This document shows positions 49,861-61,899 of a stretch of DNA of 64,000 bases, piece after piece. Each line of letters opens with the position of its first letter. Position 1 is the stretch's first letter. The notes below the pieces were generated by a model that saw only the letters and a list, made by a program, of their open reading frames with translations, did no database searches and was not told where the DNA came from. Source of the DNA: Favolaschia claudopus (taxonomy: Eukaryota > Basidiomycota > Agaricomycetes > Agaricales > Mycenaceae). The translations under genes and the position numbers were made by a program. Location of the stretch: the NCBI GenBank assembly GCA_037176885.1, contig JAWWNJ010000031.1:868001-932000 (forward strand). Reading direction: 5' to 3'.

Positions 49861-50133
49861 CTATGGCTGCTCATCTACTGGCCTGAATATGGCTATTATA
49901 ACAATAAATTCAGAGTAATTGTCGATGCCGTGAATTGAAACGACACCTCGGTATCCCAGTTCCAGCGTGTTCAGCCACTTGCGCCCCTCATGAACAACTA
50001 CGGCGAACTTCCTTTTATGGTCGATATCGATCGCCGTCTTGACCTGCTTCAGGATTTCGGCAAGTTCTGGTTCTTGTTCAATACTCATTTGAGAGCAAGA
50101 GACAGCAACAGAGCTGGTCGGGTATCGGTGCAT
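49861..50133 (-). CDS. Possible small protein, 90 aa
   Basis: A minus-strand frame from a true ATG (50133). It contains EPELAEILKQVKTAIDIDHK and LNTLELGYRGVVSIHGIDN, which look protein-like, but no family is recognised, and the plus strand is also open here. An internal Met 16 codons in (MSIEQEPEL) is an equally good start. Confidence 0.3.
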   Translation of the reverse strand: MHRYPTSSVAVSCSQMSIEQEPELAEILKQVKTAIDIDHKRKFAVVVHEGRKWLNTLELGYRGVVSIHGIDNYSEFIVIIAIFRPVDEQP

Positions 50134-50538
50134 ATGAATTCTCTTAACCCAGGCACTGCATTAGGTGCATACGGCTCTGCGACTCATGATCACCCCCACT
50201 TCGCGCCAGAAAAAAGTGTTCGACTGCGAGCTACAAGTACAAAGCGGAGAGGGGCTAGATAAATAGACCAGCGATAAACACAACGTCTCCGCAGTAAGAG
50301 ATCCATGTAGATAGCGTAAGATACAATCTAGAGTAAGGCAACGTACGAAGAGGGCGGGCAATTTCAGCAACAGCAGCAAAACAACACAAACCAGCAACAA
50401 GCAAGAAGGAAACGATTATTAGTTAGCAGCAGCAGCAGTTAGCAGCAAGTATGACGGGCACCAGCAAGCGGCCACGAAAAAACAACCAAGCCCAGCAAGC
50501 AACAACAGAGAGAAAACAGATATCGAGTCGCCGGATCA
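50134..50538. other. Intergenic, CAG/CAA-rich
   Basis: The 3' region of the PtaB-like gene. AGCAGCAGCAG runs near 50430 and CAGCAACAGCAGCAAAACAAC near 50370. No gene. Confidence 0.4.
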
Positions 50539-53500
50539 TCATCCCCCACCTGTCCTCCTCCTCCGCGTCGTGCGTTTCGGCGCAGGCTGCGCCGCCGCCG
50601 TCGGGGGATTATCCGCCTCGGCCTTCCGCTTCAACGTCGCATTGGCCATCGCCGGCGTGCTATTTGCCGTACCAGGCGTCGCAGGTCCCTTCGCAGGGAT
50701 CGTCTTGTGCTGCTTCTGCGGCGAGTTCGCCGCCGACGGCGGGCCATTTTGCGGGGAGCTCATGGTGGAGGAGGAGGCGCCTGGGGTGGGTTGCAGGTGC
50801 TGTTGCTGTTGTTGCTGCTGCTGCTGCTGTTGTGGTGGTTGTTGAGGTTGTTGTGTAGCGGTGGCGGCGCTGGGGTTGGTTACAGACGGGGGCGCGCTGG
50901 AGTAGAGGGTGTTGCCTTGGGCGGAAGGCGGGAGGGACGAGGTGCCGACGCCGTTGGCTCCTCCTGGTAAGTAGGGCATTGAACCGAAGCCGCTCATCAT
51001 GGCGAGTTGAGGCTGCTCCTCGCGGATTTTGTTCGCAAAATGTTGGAGGGCGACTGCAGTGATGTCATGAACATGGATACAGGGAACAAAAGGAAAGATA
51101 CAGACAGAACGCACCAAGTGGCCCGTGACCCTGCTCCTGCTCCTTCGCAAACGATATCAAATCCGCCATCTGCCCAACACTCTCCGCCAGCTTTACGGAT
51201 ACAGCATCAAATCAACTCAAGGAAACACGGGGGACAAAGAAGACGTACCTCAAGACATCGCATAGTTGCCTGCGGTATGCCAAACGCATTCACAGGCTCC
51301 CCAGGTATCGACCCGTTCTCAATAATCTGCCGTGGCTCCTCCCACCTCTTCTCCTCCTCCACGAGCGGCGCCCCATTCACCGGAGGTCCCGAAGCAGGCG
51401 GCGGCCCAGGCTGCCCCCCATCCTCCGTCCTCCTCGTCCCCGCAATCGCCTCCAGCGCAATATACTTCTCATGCGACGTCGCATCGAACTCAAAGTCATC
51501 GAACTTGAGGACGTACGACTGCGTATTGCTGCCGTTCCCCGCACCCTGCCCCGACGGGCCTGCGTTCCCCGACCCAGGAGTGCCCTGCGGCTGTTGACTC
51601 GGCGGTGCAGCGCATATGACGAGGTGTGCGGTCAGCGGTCCGCGCAAGGTGACGATATGACCGTTGTTATATCGAAACGTCCATACCGCAGAAACGCACT
51701 CGACAATAGCATGTCCGGGTTGAAATAGCCGTTCTCGTGCACCGTCCAGTGTCAGCGACATCGATTTTACACCTGATTGTGTTGTTACAAGGAAGAATCG
51801 AGGGAGTATCGGAACGCCAATTTCTGAACCGACTTTGAGAGGAATAAGCAAGTGAGCGGTAAGGCAACACACCGAAGGGCTTTGCCTCGTTTTTCATGCT
51901 GTCTCGCCATAAAGTGAGCTTCATGATCGCTTTAGGCGTGAAATACTCTCGAATCAGGTTATCCCAATACGAGAGATGCATTTTTTGGCTCTGAAAATGG
52001 GATACAAGATTTGTGAGAAGTTCAATGCGGAGAGACACAAGACGCACTTGCACAGTCGGCGTATCGGACCCTAACAGTCCGCTAAACTGCATCACGCGAA
52101 TCAATCCCTGCCCAAAACCTATCGAATACGCCTGCGCAGCGGCAGCAGGGTGTCGCGGAATAGCCGGCGCCAGTATCGTGTCCGTTTCCGGCGGTGAAGC
52201 AGACGCCGACATTAGCGTACTATCGGAGCCGGGGCCGGGTTGCGCTTGTGAGGGCGGCGGTCGGGGTGCAATGGGTTGTTGGTGGGATGAAGAGCCGGGG
52301 GTGCTTGGGGGGCGCATCGCGGGCTGGTTTTGTCCGGGCGGTTGGGAAATGGGTATCCGTCCCGTAGGGAGGAGACCGGGGTTATTGGGGAGTCCCGGTT
52401 GGGGAGGGCGAGGTGTATGTCGACCACCAGTGCTCGAGTGTGGGCGTCCTGGCGGTTGTGGCTGTTGTGGTTGGGATTGTGGCGTTGGAGGGTGCGGGTT
52501 CATGTGATCGGAATGGTGTGGCGAGTGGTGCTGTGAGGGCGGTCGTGGAGGGGAGTGTTGTTGCTGCATCATCGGGTGTTGGTTCGAGGGCGGCCGTGGT
52601 GGTGCCATGGGGTAGCCAAAACCGTTTTCAGCGGCGGAACCGTGCTGTTGTTGCATCGATAGCTGCTGGGCAGGGGTGGGAGGGAATGAATTTGGACGGC
52701 CAGGGCCGCCAGACGGCGGGAAGGATTCGGACATGTTGAGAGGAGGGGTGGGGGAGGGGCCGAAAGGGAATTGTCCATTACCCCGCATAGGCGGGTATCC
52801 ATTTTGTTGTTGGAACATGAACATCTCATCAGACATGTGTTGACGATTGAGAGGGGGTTGGGAGGGTCCGGGAGCCATGTTCATTACGGGTGTGCGAGCG
52901 CGGGGAGAGGCGGATTGTGGAGGGGGGATGATGGGACTTTGGAAGTTGTGGGGACCTGGCATACCGCCCGGATGTGGGGTCTGCGACATCGACGGAGGTT
53001 GGGAGAGGCTGCTCATGACGTTCGAGCCTGGGCGACCAACGGCGGGATTCTGAGGGGTTCCCGGCGGACCACTACCTCTCATCATAGCGATCTCCATCCT
53101 CTGGCGTTCCTGCTGTGCATGCTGCTGCTGGATCTGCATTTGCTGTTGCTGGCGAATCAACTGCTGCTGCATCATCGCCTGGGTATTGAGACCTCCCAGA
53201 TTAGGATTGAGGTTGGGGTTGGACACGGCACGACGAACGAGTGCGCCTGGCCCACCCGGCATCATTCCGGGGTTGAATGCCATGCCTGGTTGCATCTGAG
53301 AAGAATGCGGAAGGCCACCCATTGGCATGCCGCCGGGCATGGGTCCAGGGGGCATGGAGGGTCGTCCTACGGGGCGCATCATGTTCCTTGGAATCATAGC
53401 ACTATGGCCGGGTGGAAAACGCATATCTGGGCCGCCCTGAAGCATACCCATTGGAGGATTTGGACCGCCAGCGTTTGGGGGTAGACCGATGTGGTGCTGG

Positions 53501-53634
53501 GGCCCTTGTTGTTGTTGGTGGAAGGCGGGGTTGTTGAGACCGATCATGCTCTGGGGCGGGCGTAGCATTGAGTTCATGTAGGGGTCGAGGTCCGATTCTG
53601 GGGCCTCAGGGTGGTACGAGCCAGACGCTGACAT
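50539..53634 (-). CDS. LIM-domain-binding (LDB/NLI) adaptor, PtaB/Mfg1-like
   Basis: Fungal LDB proteins (PtaB, Mfg1) pair with Flo8/SomA-type factors to control adhesion, filamentation and development in the nucleus. The N-terminal 480 residues are low complexity (Pro, Gln, Gly, Met). The LDB domain follows: SIGFGQGLIRVMQFSGLLGS, HLSYWDNLIREYFTPKAIMK, LTLWRDSMKNEAKPFEIGVP, PRFFLVTTQSGVKSMSLTLD, FQPGHAIVECVSAVWTFRYN. After a Gly/Pro linker come FDDFEFDATSHEKYIAL and a helical piece with ALQHFANKIREEQPQLAMM. A polyglutamine tract and a basic tail KRTTRRRRT (likely nuclear localisation) end the protein. Several short introns lie in the domain. The start at 53634 is the only ATG before the long open stretch. 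Confidence 0.9.
50800..50832. repeat. Polyglutamine-coding microsatellite in the LDB gene
   Basis: A CTG/TTG triplet run, giving 11 consecutive glutamines on the coding strand, next to QQPQQPP. Such tracts vary in length between strains in many fungal regulators. Confidence 0.85.
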
Positions 53635-54053
53635 GCAAAACTAAGACTTTCTGGACCCAGCGGCAGGCCAATCAGAGCCCAGACAACCCACAAGACCTCG
53701 TCGACGTCCTCAGCGTCGTCGACGGCAGCGCCCAGTACAGATATCGAGCAGAGAATCAAGGAACCAAAGCCCAAAACCAAGTCAACAGCGAGACCAAGGC
53801 GCGTGGCGGCGCTAACCGTTGACCCTTCCCCCACGTGCTGCCAATCTTTTTTTTCCTTTCTCACTCTCATTGTTCCAGCTTATTATTCTCTACGGCACTC
53901 TGAGCAGATATTTCTATTCAACTTGTTCACATCGTCGACACCGGACATAGGGTGCTATTGAAACAATACGCGACTCGTAACCGAGCGCCCCCAAGCTTGT
54001 GAAAACTACAAGTACAAATTCTCACGCTTTTCATCGTCTTCGACTCTTCCACC
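53635..54053. promoter_or_regulatory. Bidirectional promoter LDB adaptor / IMP3
   Basis: The LDB gene and IMP3 start codons face away from each other across 419 bases. The interval has CT-rich stretches near both starts (TTTTTTTTCCTTTCTCACTC near 53849) but no recognised site. Confidence 0.5.
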
Positions 54054-54873
54054 ATGGTCAGAAAACTCAAGTACCATGAGCAAAAGCTCCTCAAAAAAGT
54101 CGACTTTCTCAATGTACCCATCTATTAGTCTCTTGCCTTTGTGCTCGGTTTTATTTTCTCAGTAGTGGAAGCAAGACGCAAATCTTCGCGAAATCAAAGT
54201 AATGCGTCGGTATCACATCCAAGACCGCGAAGATTACCACAAGTCTGTCAAATATGTGCCCTTTTTATCCCACCGAATCTCATGAATGTCAGATACAACA
54301 AACTTTGCGGCTCGTTGCGCTCATTTGCCCACCGCGTCTCGCTCCTTCCGCCCCAGGATCCATTCCGCTCGCGTATGGAAGGTCAACTGCTCTCCAAATT
54401 ATACGACATGGGTGTCCTCAACTCAGCTGCGAAGCTCAGCGACGTGGACAATAAGCTTACCGTGGCTGCATTGTGTCGGCGGAGGCTTGCTGTATTTATG
54501 TGTATGTCCAAGATGGCGGAGACAGTTAGCGCGGTGAGTTTATGCATATATGGATCTCGTATACAGATGATTGAGTTTTCACAGGCAGCGAAATTCATTG
54601 AACAAGGTCACGTCCGCGTTGGGCCCGACACCGTTACAGACCCTGCGTATTTGGTGACAAGGTAGGCTTGAACTCTCCAGCTATTTCGTGCGCAACCAAA
54701 AAAAAAACCATGGCAATTCAGACACATGGAAGACTTCGTAACCTGGGTTGACTCGTCTAAGCTAAAGAGGACGATAATGACGTACAACGACGAGGTGCGT
54801 TTTGTGTTGCGCTTTCAGCGACATCGACGTGATGCAAATTTGTTCACAGCTGGACGATTTCGACCTTCTGTGA
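54054..54873 (+). CDS. IMP3: U3 small nucleolar ribonucleoprotein IMP3
   Basis: IMP3 is part of the SSU processome and helps U3 snoRNA pair with pre-rRNA. Exon 1 encodes MVRKLKYHEQKLLKKVDFLN. The next exons give WKQDANLREIKVMRRYHIQD, REDYHK, YNKLCGSLRSFAHRVSLLP, ending DVDNKLTVAALCRRRLAVFM. Then the S4 RNA-binding part reads AAKFIEQGHVRVGPDTVTD and LVTR, followed by HMEDFVTWVDSSKLKRTI, and the conserved end LDDFDLL. Six exons, all introns GT...AG, phases consistent. The length matches the ~183-aa family almost residue for residue. Confidence 0.95.
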
Positions 54874-55168
54874 TGCCCTGCGCCGCCTTACAATTTCGAT
54901 TTGAGGTTGAATCCGGTGGGTCTTTAGTGGATCTTGGGATTGCCTCTACTACAGCCGCTATCCTTGCGCCGCCGCGCAGTTGGATGAAGCATTGCGGCTT
55001 GACGATCCCGGCGCGCTATGGACGCCGTTACCTGCGCCTATCTCAGCAGGTTTCATGGCGAGTACTAGGTTTCGCGCGGATAATGAAAATTTGTGTCCGT
55101 GTTTGCGTGCACTCGGGACGATTGTTGATTCTTCGAACTGTCGCGTCCACATCAACGCCCAGCAGTAA
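54874..55168 (+). other. Protein-like frame directly after the IMP3 stop
   Basis: Reading on in the IMP3 frame after its TGA gives PAPPYNFDLS. A possible 49-nt intron (GTTGAATCC...CTACTACAG) leads to RYPCAAAQLDEALRLDDPG, then LWTPLPAPISAGFMASTRFR, ending HINAQQ-stop. There is no ATG at its head. It may be an untranslated 3' end that is open by chance, a separate gene with an unseen start, or an extension. Confidence 0.3.
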
Positions 55169-55891
55169 ACTGGTTGTTCCAATTGTGGGGCCGCATCGGT
55201 ATAATTTATCCTCCTCGTCGTCCAGTTGCTTCGGCTGAAACAGACTTGAATTCTGGGGGAGATGGCGGGGCAACGTAATCTGCAATTTCACATGCTTCAA
55301 CCTGTAGCTCGTAGCGTCAAGCCTCGTCAAGCTCAGACGAACCTGCAGTCACAGTGCCAGCCCTGGGGACTGCACGCAATCCTGGAGCTGCACACAATGA
55401 CTCGAAGCGCGCTTACCAGAAAACAATAACGCGGGTGCAAACGTCGTCGTCATGCAACTTGCCTACGTGATTCCTGGATGTTTTATTCTCTCAAATCTCG
55501 TCCACGACATTCGTGAGCTTGGACCAGCTTCCATGTCGCGTCTCTTTTTTCTGCATGCACCATTCACTTGTAGATTAGATATTCTATGTTAGAAAGGGTA
55601 TAGATCATGAACAGGAATTGTACATGAGGCGTTTGTCGATTGGTGTAGGATAAAAATACAGCACTACCGACTACCAGCTGGGTTTTGGTGAGGTTCGCGT
55701 TTGCTGCAATTGCTTCAAAGGCCAAGGAGTGCGGGGCACGGTGGAAGATATACAAGGCTGTCGGAGAACAAGTGACCAAATCAGGAATTTGCATCTTAAC
55801 CTTGTATCACCACATATAATTTTCTTGTCTCCCTTGTCTCTCTCTCCGCCCACTAGACTCTGCGGCGGCTGTATACCCCCACCTCCTCACC
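55169..55891. other. Intergenic upstream of the kinesin
   Basis: The last 90 bases are CT-rich (TTGTCTCTCTCTCCGCCC), a usual fungal leader. The rest shows short frames only. Confidence 0.45.
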
Positions 55892-58800
55892 ATGGCCGAT
55901 GCGGGCGACGGAAACATCAAGGTCGTCGTCCGATGCAGACCCCTCAACTCAAGAGGTCCGTTCGAAATTCGAATAAACTGCCCTCTTGCCACTTGCTCTG
56001 AGCTCAACACCCGCAATGTATTATCACAGAACTCGCCCGCGGGGCTAAACCCCTCATCCGCATGCAAGGCAACCAAACCTTCCTGGACCCCCCAGAAATT
56101 GGATCAGTGCAGGATTCCAAACGCGCAACGGAGCGCAAGACTATCGCGTTCAGCTTCGACAAGAGTTATTGGTCTGCCGGGCCGCGCGACGAGCCGGGGT
56201 ATGCGTCGCAGGAAACGCTGTATAACGACGTCGGGAAGGAGTTGCTGGATCATAGTTTTAATGGGTTCAATGCGTGCATCTTTGCTTGTGAGTTTTTATG
56301 GGTGCGTTTGTACAACAATTGACTGACTCGCGTTTCGCCTAGATGGACAGACTGGTGCGTTGGTTTTGTCGTTTGGGTTGTGGGAGTGGCGCGCTGACTG
56401 CAGGATGGACTTGTTCATGCAGGTTCTGGCAAGTCGTATAGGTGCGCGTTTTTGGTCTTTGGAAACGAGAGTGGCGAACGCTGAATCTCTTTGCGCGGCT
56501 TCTAGTATGATGGGCTGTGAGTGCTCGACGTGATTCTCGGATTCATGGATCCACCATTGACTCGTTAATGTCCAGACGGCGCTGACAAGGGTATCACCCC
56601 CCTGACATGTAACGAGCTCTTTACGCGCGTCGAGGACAAGAAGGCCGCGGACGCGAATCTCAATTTCACCGTAGAGGTTTCCTACATCGAGGTACGCCCC
56701 CCTTCATTCATTTCAACGCATAGAATTCTCACATCAATGCTCATGATCCTTAGATTTACAACGAGAAGGTACGAGATTTGCTGAACCCAAAGAACACTGG
56801 CAATCTCCGTGTGCGCGAGCATCCCAGTCTCGGGCCGTATGTCGAGGATCTGTCCAAGCTCGTCGTGAACAGCTACGACGAGATGATGACGCTCATGGAC
56901 GAGGGGAACAAGGCGCGTACAGTTGCTGCTACGAACATGAACGAAACCTCGTCTCGCTCTCACGCTGTGTTCACTCTCTTGCTCACCATGAAGCGGCACG
57001 ATGTGGATAGCAACATGGACACGGAAAAGGTGTCACGTATCAGGTGCGTCGTGGTCTACTGTCCCTTGATTCAATATTTCTAACATCATGACTAGTCTCG
57101 TCGATCTCGCTGGTTCAGAGCGTGCCAAGTCCACCGGTGCAACGGGCCAACAGCTGAAAGAGGGTGCCAACATCAACAAATCGCTCACCACCCTCGGAAA
57201 AGTCATCTCCGCCCTCGCGATGGCTAGTGACACCAAAAAACCCGGAAAGAAAGGCGGCAAAGCCGAAGACTTCGTGCCCTATCGCGACTCTGTTCTCACT
57301 TGGTTGCTCAAAGACAGTTTGGGTGGAAACTCGAAGACTGCGATGATCGCCGCCATTGCGCCTGCGGACTACGAGGAGACGCTCAGTACGCTGCGGTATG
57401 CCGATCAGGCCAAGAAGATTAAGAACAAGGCCGTGGTTAACGAGGATCCTAACGCGAAGCTTGTGCGCGAGCTGAAAGAGGAGCTTGAGATGCTGAGAGG
57501 TACGAGGGGCGCAGTTGCGCTTTGCTTTTACGCGCGATGCGAGCGGCTGGCTAATTGATGACAATGTAGCTCGCGTGACCGGGTCGAGCGAGGATGTATT
57601 CGATCCCAAGGTGCCGCCGGAGAAGCAAAAGGTCACGTATCAAACGCGCGATGGAAAGATCAAGACGGTCACAAAGGCGGAGCTGCAAGAGCAGATGGAG
57701 TCGAGCGAGAAGCTCATGCAGACGCTGAACGAGACTTGGGAGGAGAAGATGGAGCGGACGCAGGAGGTGCACAAGGAACGGGAGAAGGCGCTCGAGGAGC
57801 TCGGGATTACTGTGGAGAAGAATCTTGTCGGTGTACACACACCTAAACGGGTGAGCGGGCTTTCACACTCCACACCGACGCGATCCTGGGATTAATGCGA
57901 GGTTCTTTTTCGACCTTTAGATGCCACACTTGGTTAATTTGGTGCGTTGCTATTTTGATCGTTTTTCTGGATTCAAAAGTCTCGACCGACTCATCTTGTT
58001 TGTTAGAATGAAGGTTCGCCACTTGTTCCCTCTCCATCTCGCAAAAGAATCATACCATTCTTTGACAGATCCTCTCATGAGTGAATGCTTAATCTATCAG
58101 ATAAAACCGGGCAAGACCATGGTAAGTTGAGCTCGTGTGATCTCGGAGCTTCCGTCGCTGACGGTTTCTTCTGTAGGTTGGCCGTCAGGATAGTGTGAAG
58201 CCCGCCGCAATAAGACTCAGTGGCGATAACATCCTGGAAGAGCACTGCTACTTCGAGAATCTCGACGGCAAAGTTGTGATTCACTGTATGCCTGACAGTG
58301 TAACGGTACGTCATGTTTCTCGCGCACTACTAAACAGACTTTCTAACGTATGGAATATCACCAAAGTTCTTGAACGGCAAACAAATCGCACCCGGCCAGG
58401 TACACGTCCTTCAACCTCTTCTTTCGTCTAATTAGCTTTTAACCTGCTTCGTTGATAGCCTTACAAGTTGCGCTCCGGCTTTCGCATTATTCTCGGTATG
58501 TCTTTCGAGCTCCCCGCACGGGTTTGTTTACGTGTTGCTGACTTTCGGCTCGCCTTTCTCGTTTTCTAGGGGAGAACCATGTATTCCGATTCAACGATCC
58601 CGAAGCAGTACGGAAGCAGCGGGACCGCGCCACGGCCAAGTCAAATCTTCACCTTAGTGTTACCGCTGCCGACCTTGACGGTGGCGAAGGCTCGCCACAG
58701 ACACGGCCCGACTCTCCGACGTCGTCGGCTGACGCCGCAGAAGTAGACTGGACGTTTGCGAAGCGGGAGGCGGCCTTCGCCCGCCTCGGTTTGGACCCTA

Positions 58801-61800
58801 CATTGGACAACCTTCCAGACGATGATCTCAACAAACTATTCGAGAAGATTGCCAAGGTCAAAACTATGCGCGACCACAACATGAAGCCGTCTAGGCCGGA
58901 GAGTAGTATGAGCATGACTTTCAGTCAAGCGGACGATGTGTGGAGCGAGGCGGGGCGCCCCTTCTCGAGTGACGTGACCGACGACACAAGCGTCGATGTT
59001 CCGCAGAGTGTAGGCAGTCCAGAGTTGGATGGGTCGCTTGTCAATGTGCAGAATCAGTTGGAGAACCGACTGCAGGCTATTACGGAGTCATCGACGGAGG
59101 CGGAAGACCTCAAGGTCGAAAAGGAGCACATGGAGCATCAGCTTAGACTGGTGAAGACGCAGATGCGCCGTCTCATAGAAGCGAGGGCGCGTGGAGAGAC
59201 GGACCCGGGAGCCGTAGAGTTCGAACCCGTTATTTACAGCGCGAAGCAGCTCAGATTAATCCGGAAAGTGCTGGATAGATGGAGAGCACATAGAGCCTTT
59301 TCCATGGCGGAGGTGGTCCTGTCGAATGCGGTGATGGTCAAGGAGGCAAACATCATCAGGTGCGTCTTTTCCCCTGGCGTCTCGAGAAAGAACTGAACCT
59401 GAACATTGGCGCTTCCAGCAAGGAACTTGGAAAGGACGTTTCTTATAATTTTACTATCTCGGCTGGGGGCTCCCTTGCGGCACCTGTGTCTGCCGTTGAC
59501 ACCATCGCGGGGTTAGACGAGTTTGGGGACGTAGCGGATCCGGTGCTCGCGTCTTCCACGCAACCTTCTGTCGCCGTCAAAGTGCTCGACAAGCGGCACA
59601 ACGCTATCTATACCTGGTCGTTGGACCGCATGCAACAACAACTGGGTCGTATGCGGAATCTGACTACTTACATTGACCGACCTTCTTATACCCAGCATTT
59701 TTCCTCTGACGAACCATTTTACGACACCACGCCATCCGAATATTCGTTTGTTGGCAACGCCTTGATATCTCTAGCTCCCCTTTCACGACGACTCTCTTCC
59801 ACCTCCACTGTCCCTATATTCTGCCGATACACTGCAGAGGCGATCGGCTCATGTCGTGTTGACATAAAAGTTGTCAACGTTCAACTGTCAGCGAAGCACG
59901 CGAATGGTTCGGCGACTTCGACGAGGTCTTCTTCACCTATTCCAGGCACCGTGCCTCCGGGGACAAAGATCGGATTCTATCTAACGGTCGACTCGGTCAA
60001 GGGCCTATCGTCTCATGACTTTTCTGCGGTACACCTCCAGGTCAGGCTGTCCTCCTTCGTAGGTTTGCTCGAGTCCGAGGAGGTCTTCGCCTCTCCTGCT
60101 GTGGACTTGGATGCGTCAACTCTTTCCGAAGTTCGATTCCGACGCATCTTTTCCATCGTGGCAACTTCGAAAGTCTTAGCCCACATGAAAGAAGGATATG
60201 CGCCGATCGAGGTCTTTGCGACTGTCCGCCCGATGTACCTTGAACGTCTCGAGCGCTGGGACGAAATGCGCGAACAGAAGCTCCGTCCACCGCCGGCACT
60301 GTCTCGATCGTCGCCAGTTTCGGAGAACGCTCCTACGCTGCCGCCTATGCGTCGGTCGGAGACCGATTTCGTAGTGACGCAAAACCATGACGTCGTTGCA
60401 TGGCTTCAAATCTGCGAGCTCGCCCCCGACGGGCAGTATACGCCTGTCCCGGTTCTGTGCCAGAGCAGCCTAGATCCCGGCTGTTTCTCCTTGCACCAGG
60501 GCTTGCAACGGCGAATCAATCTCGCCCTTTCGTCCAACTCTGGCCAACAACTTCCTTGGATTGAATTCACAAAAATCAGAATAGGAAACGTTCGGCTGCT
60601 CGACAACAATGGTCGTGTACACGAGTCTACTTCTAAGGCTATGGTGACGCTTCCGTTGATGAAGGACCAAGTCCTGGAATTTAAGCCCGATGGTACGGGT
60701 CACCTGGCTGCTGAAGCGTTATGGGACACAAGCATCCACGATTCACTATTGCTCAATCGAGTCACCAGCGTCAGCCAGCGTGTTATCCTGCAGCTTAATT
60801 GGGCCGTCGCAGTTGACACTTGTGCCGATCCTGTGCAATTCAACATGGATGTTGGCATCGCCATTCAAACGCGAGATGCACGGCCGCCGTCGAGGCTGAT
60901 GGCGTTCCTGGGGCAGACTAAAATCCTGAGCAAATCGAGTTCACTATTCCAAGTCAAATTGTCGCCGCCCCTGACGCGTTCGCCGCGCGATCTTTGGAGG
61001 CTTGATACGTCAGAGAAGTATGTTCGGGGAGAGGAAGCTCTGGGGACATGGAAACCTCGCGGATTGTCTGTCGTTCAAGATTATGAGCGGTTAGTTTCTA
61101 CGGAAAGGCGGGCGGCCGATGTACAAGCAATTCGCGTTGTGTTAACGACTAATCCACCGTCTCCGGTGAATCCTGACACCCTTGCTTGGAAGGCAGACGA
61201 CTTGCTGAAAAAGTCAGTCACACTGTGGCAGAAACAGTTTGGTCATCGCGGAGAGGTCAGTCGTCGTTTCTCTTTCTCTTCCCCTGCGACTCATCGTGTG
61301 TACAGATAATATTAAGCCAAGATCCCACCGAATCCGACGAACCCAAGCCGTCGAAAACCAAGGGGGGCATTATAGCCGATGAGGGTCTCAAGTTAATTTC
61401 AGAGACTAAATTGATTCCTCGAAGGTGAGTATATTCTCAGGTTCCGTTGGTGAGAACACGGCGACAATATCTTACAGCGACGCCAATGGATCGACGAAGA
61501 AAGGTCATCTGATGATACTTACCGATGCGAGCCAGAACATATGGGAAAAACGATGGTTTGTCTTAAAGAGGTGGGAAAATTGTCCTTGATTCCATGTTTT
61601 GTGCGCTTATGACGTGTATTCAAGACCATACCTTCATATTTACTCGCACTCCAATGAACTGGAAGAAGTTGGTGTTGTCAGCTTAGAGGGTGTTAATGTA
61701 GAAAGTGACCCGCACAAGGAGATGCTTCTTGGAGTGAGTTTCTCCGTTTTCACATGCGCGTTTGTCCCTGATCCACGCGCAGAAACCATTTTCCTTCACT

Positions 61801-61899
61801 CTGTTCACGTCATCCAACTCGCATGCTTTGGCTGCTCCAAATTTCAAGGAACTCCAATCATGGTCAACGAAACTAGACCCGACACGACTACCTTCATGA
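55892..61899 (+). CDS. Kinesin-3 motor (UNC-104/KIF1 type)
   Basis: A plus-end-directed microtubule motor for long-range transport of vesicles and early endosomes. [20 protein letters not shown] opens the motor. The P-loop G-Q-T-G-S-G-K-S-Y is divided over micro-exons of 12, 19 and 11 nt (56343-56354, 56423-56441, 56506-56516). Switch and core motifs follow: [57 protein letters not shown]. The K-loop insert is [13 protein letters not shown] coiled coil precedes an FHA domain ([29 protein letters not shown]). KIF1B-like and DUF3694 regions follow ([13 protein letters not shown]), and a C-terminal PH domain ([31 protein letters not shown]) ends LDPTRLPS at 61899. All domains are in kinesin-3 order and no lesion was found. 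Confidence 0.94.
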
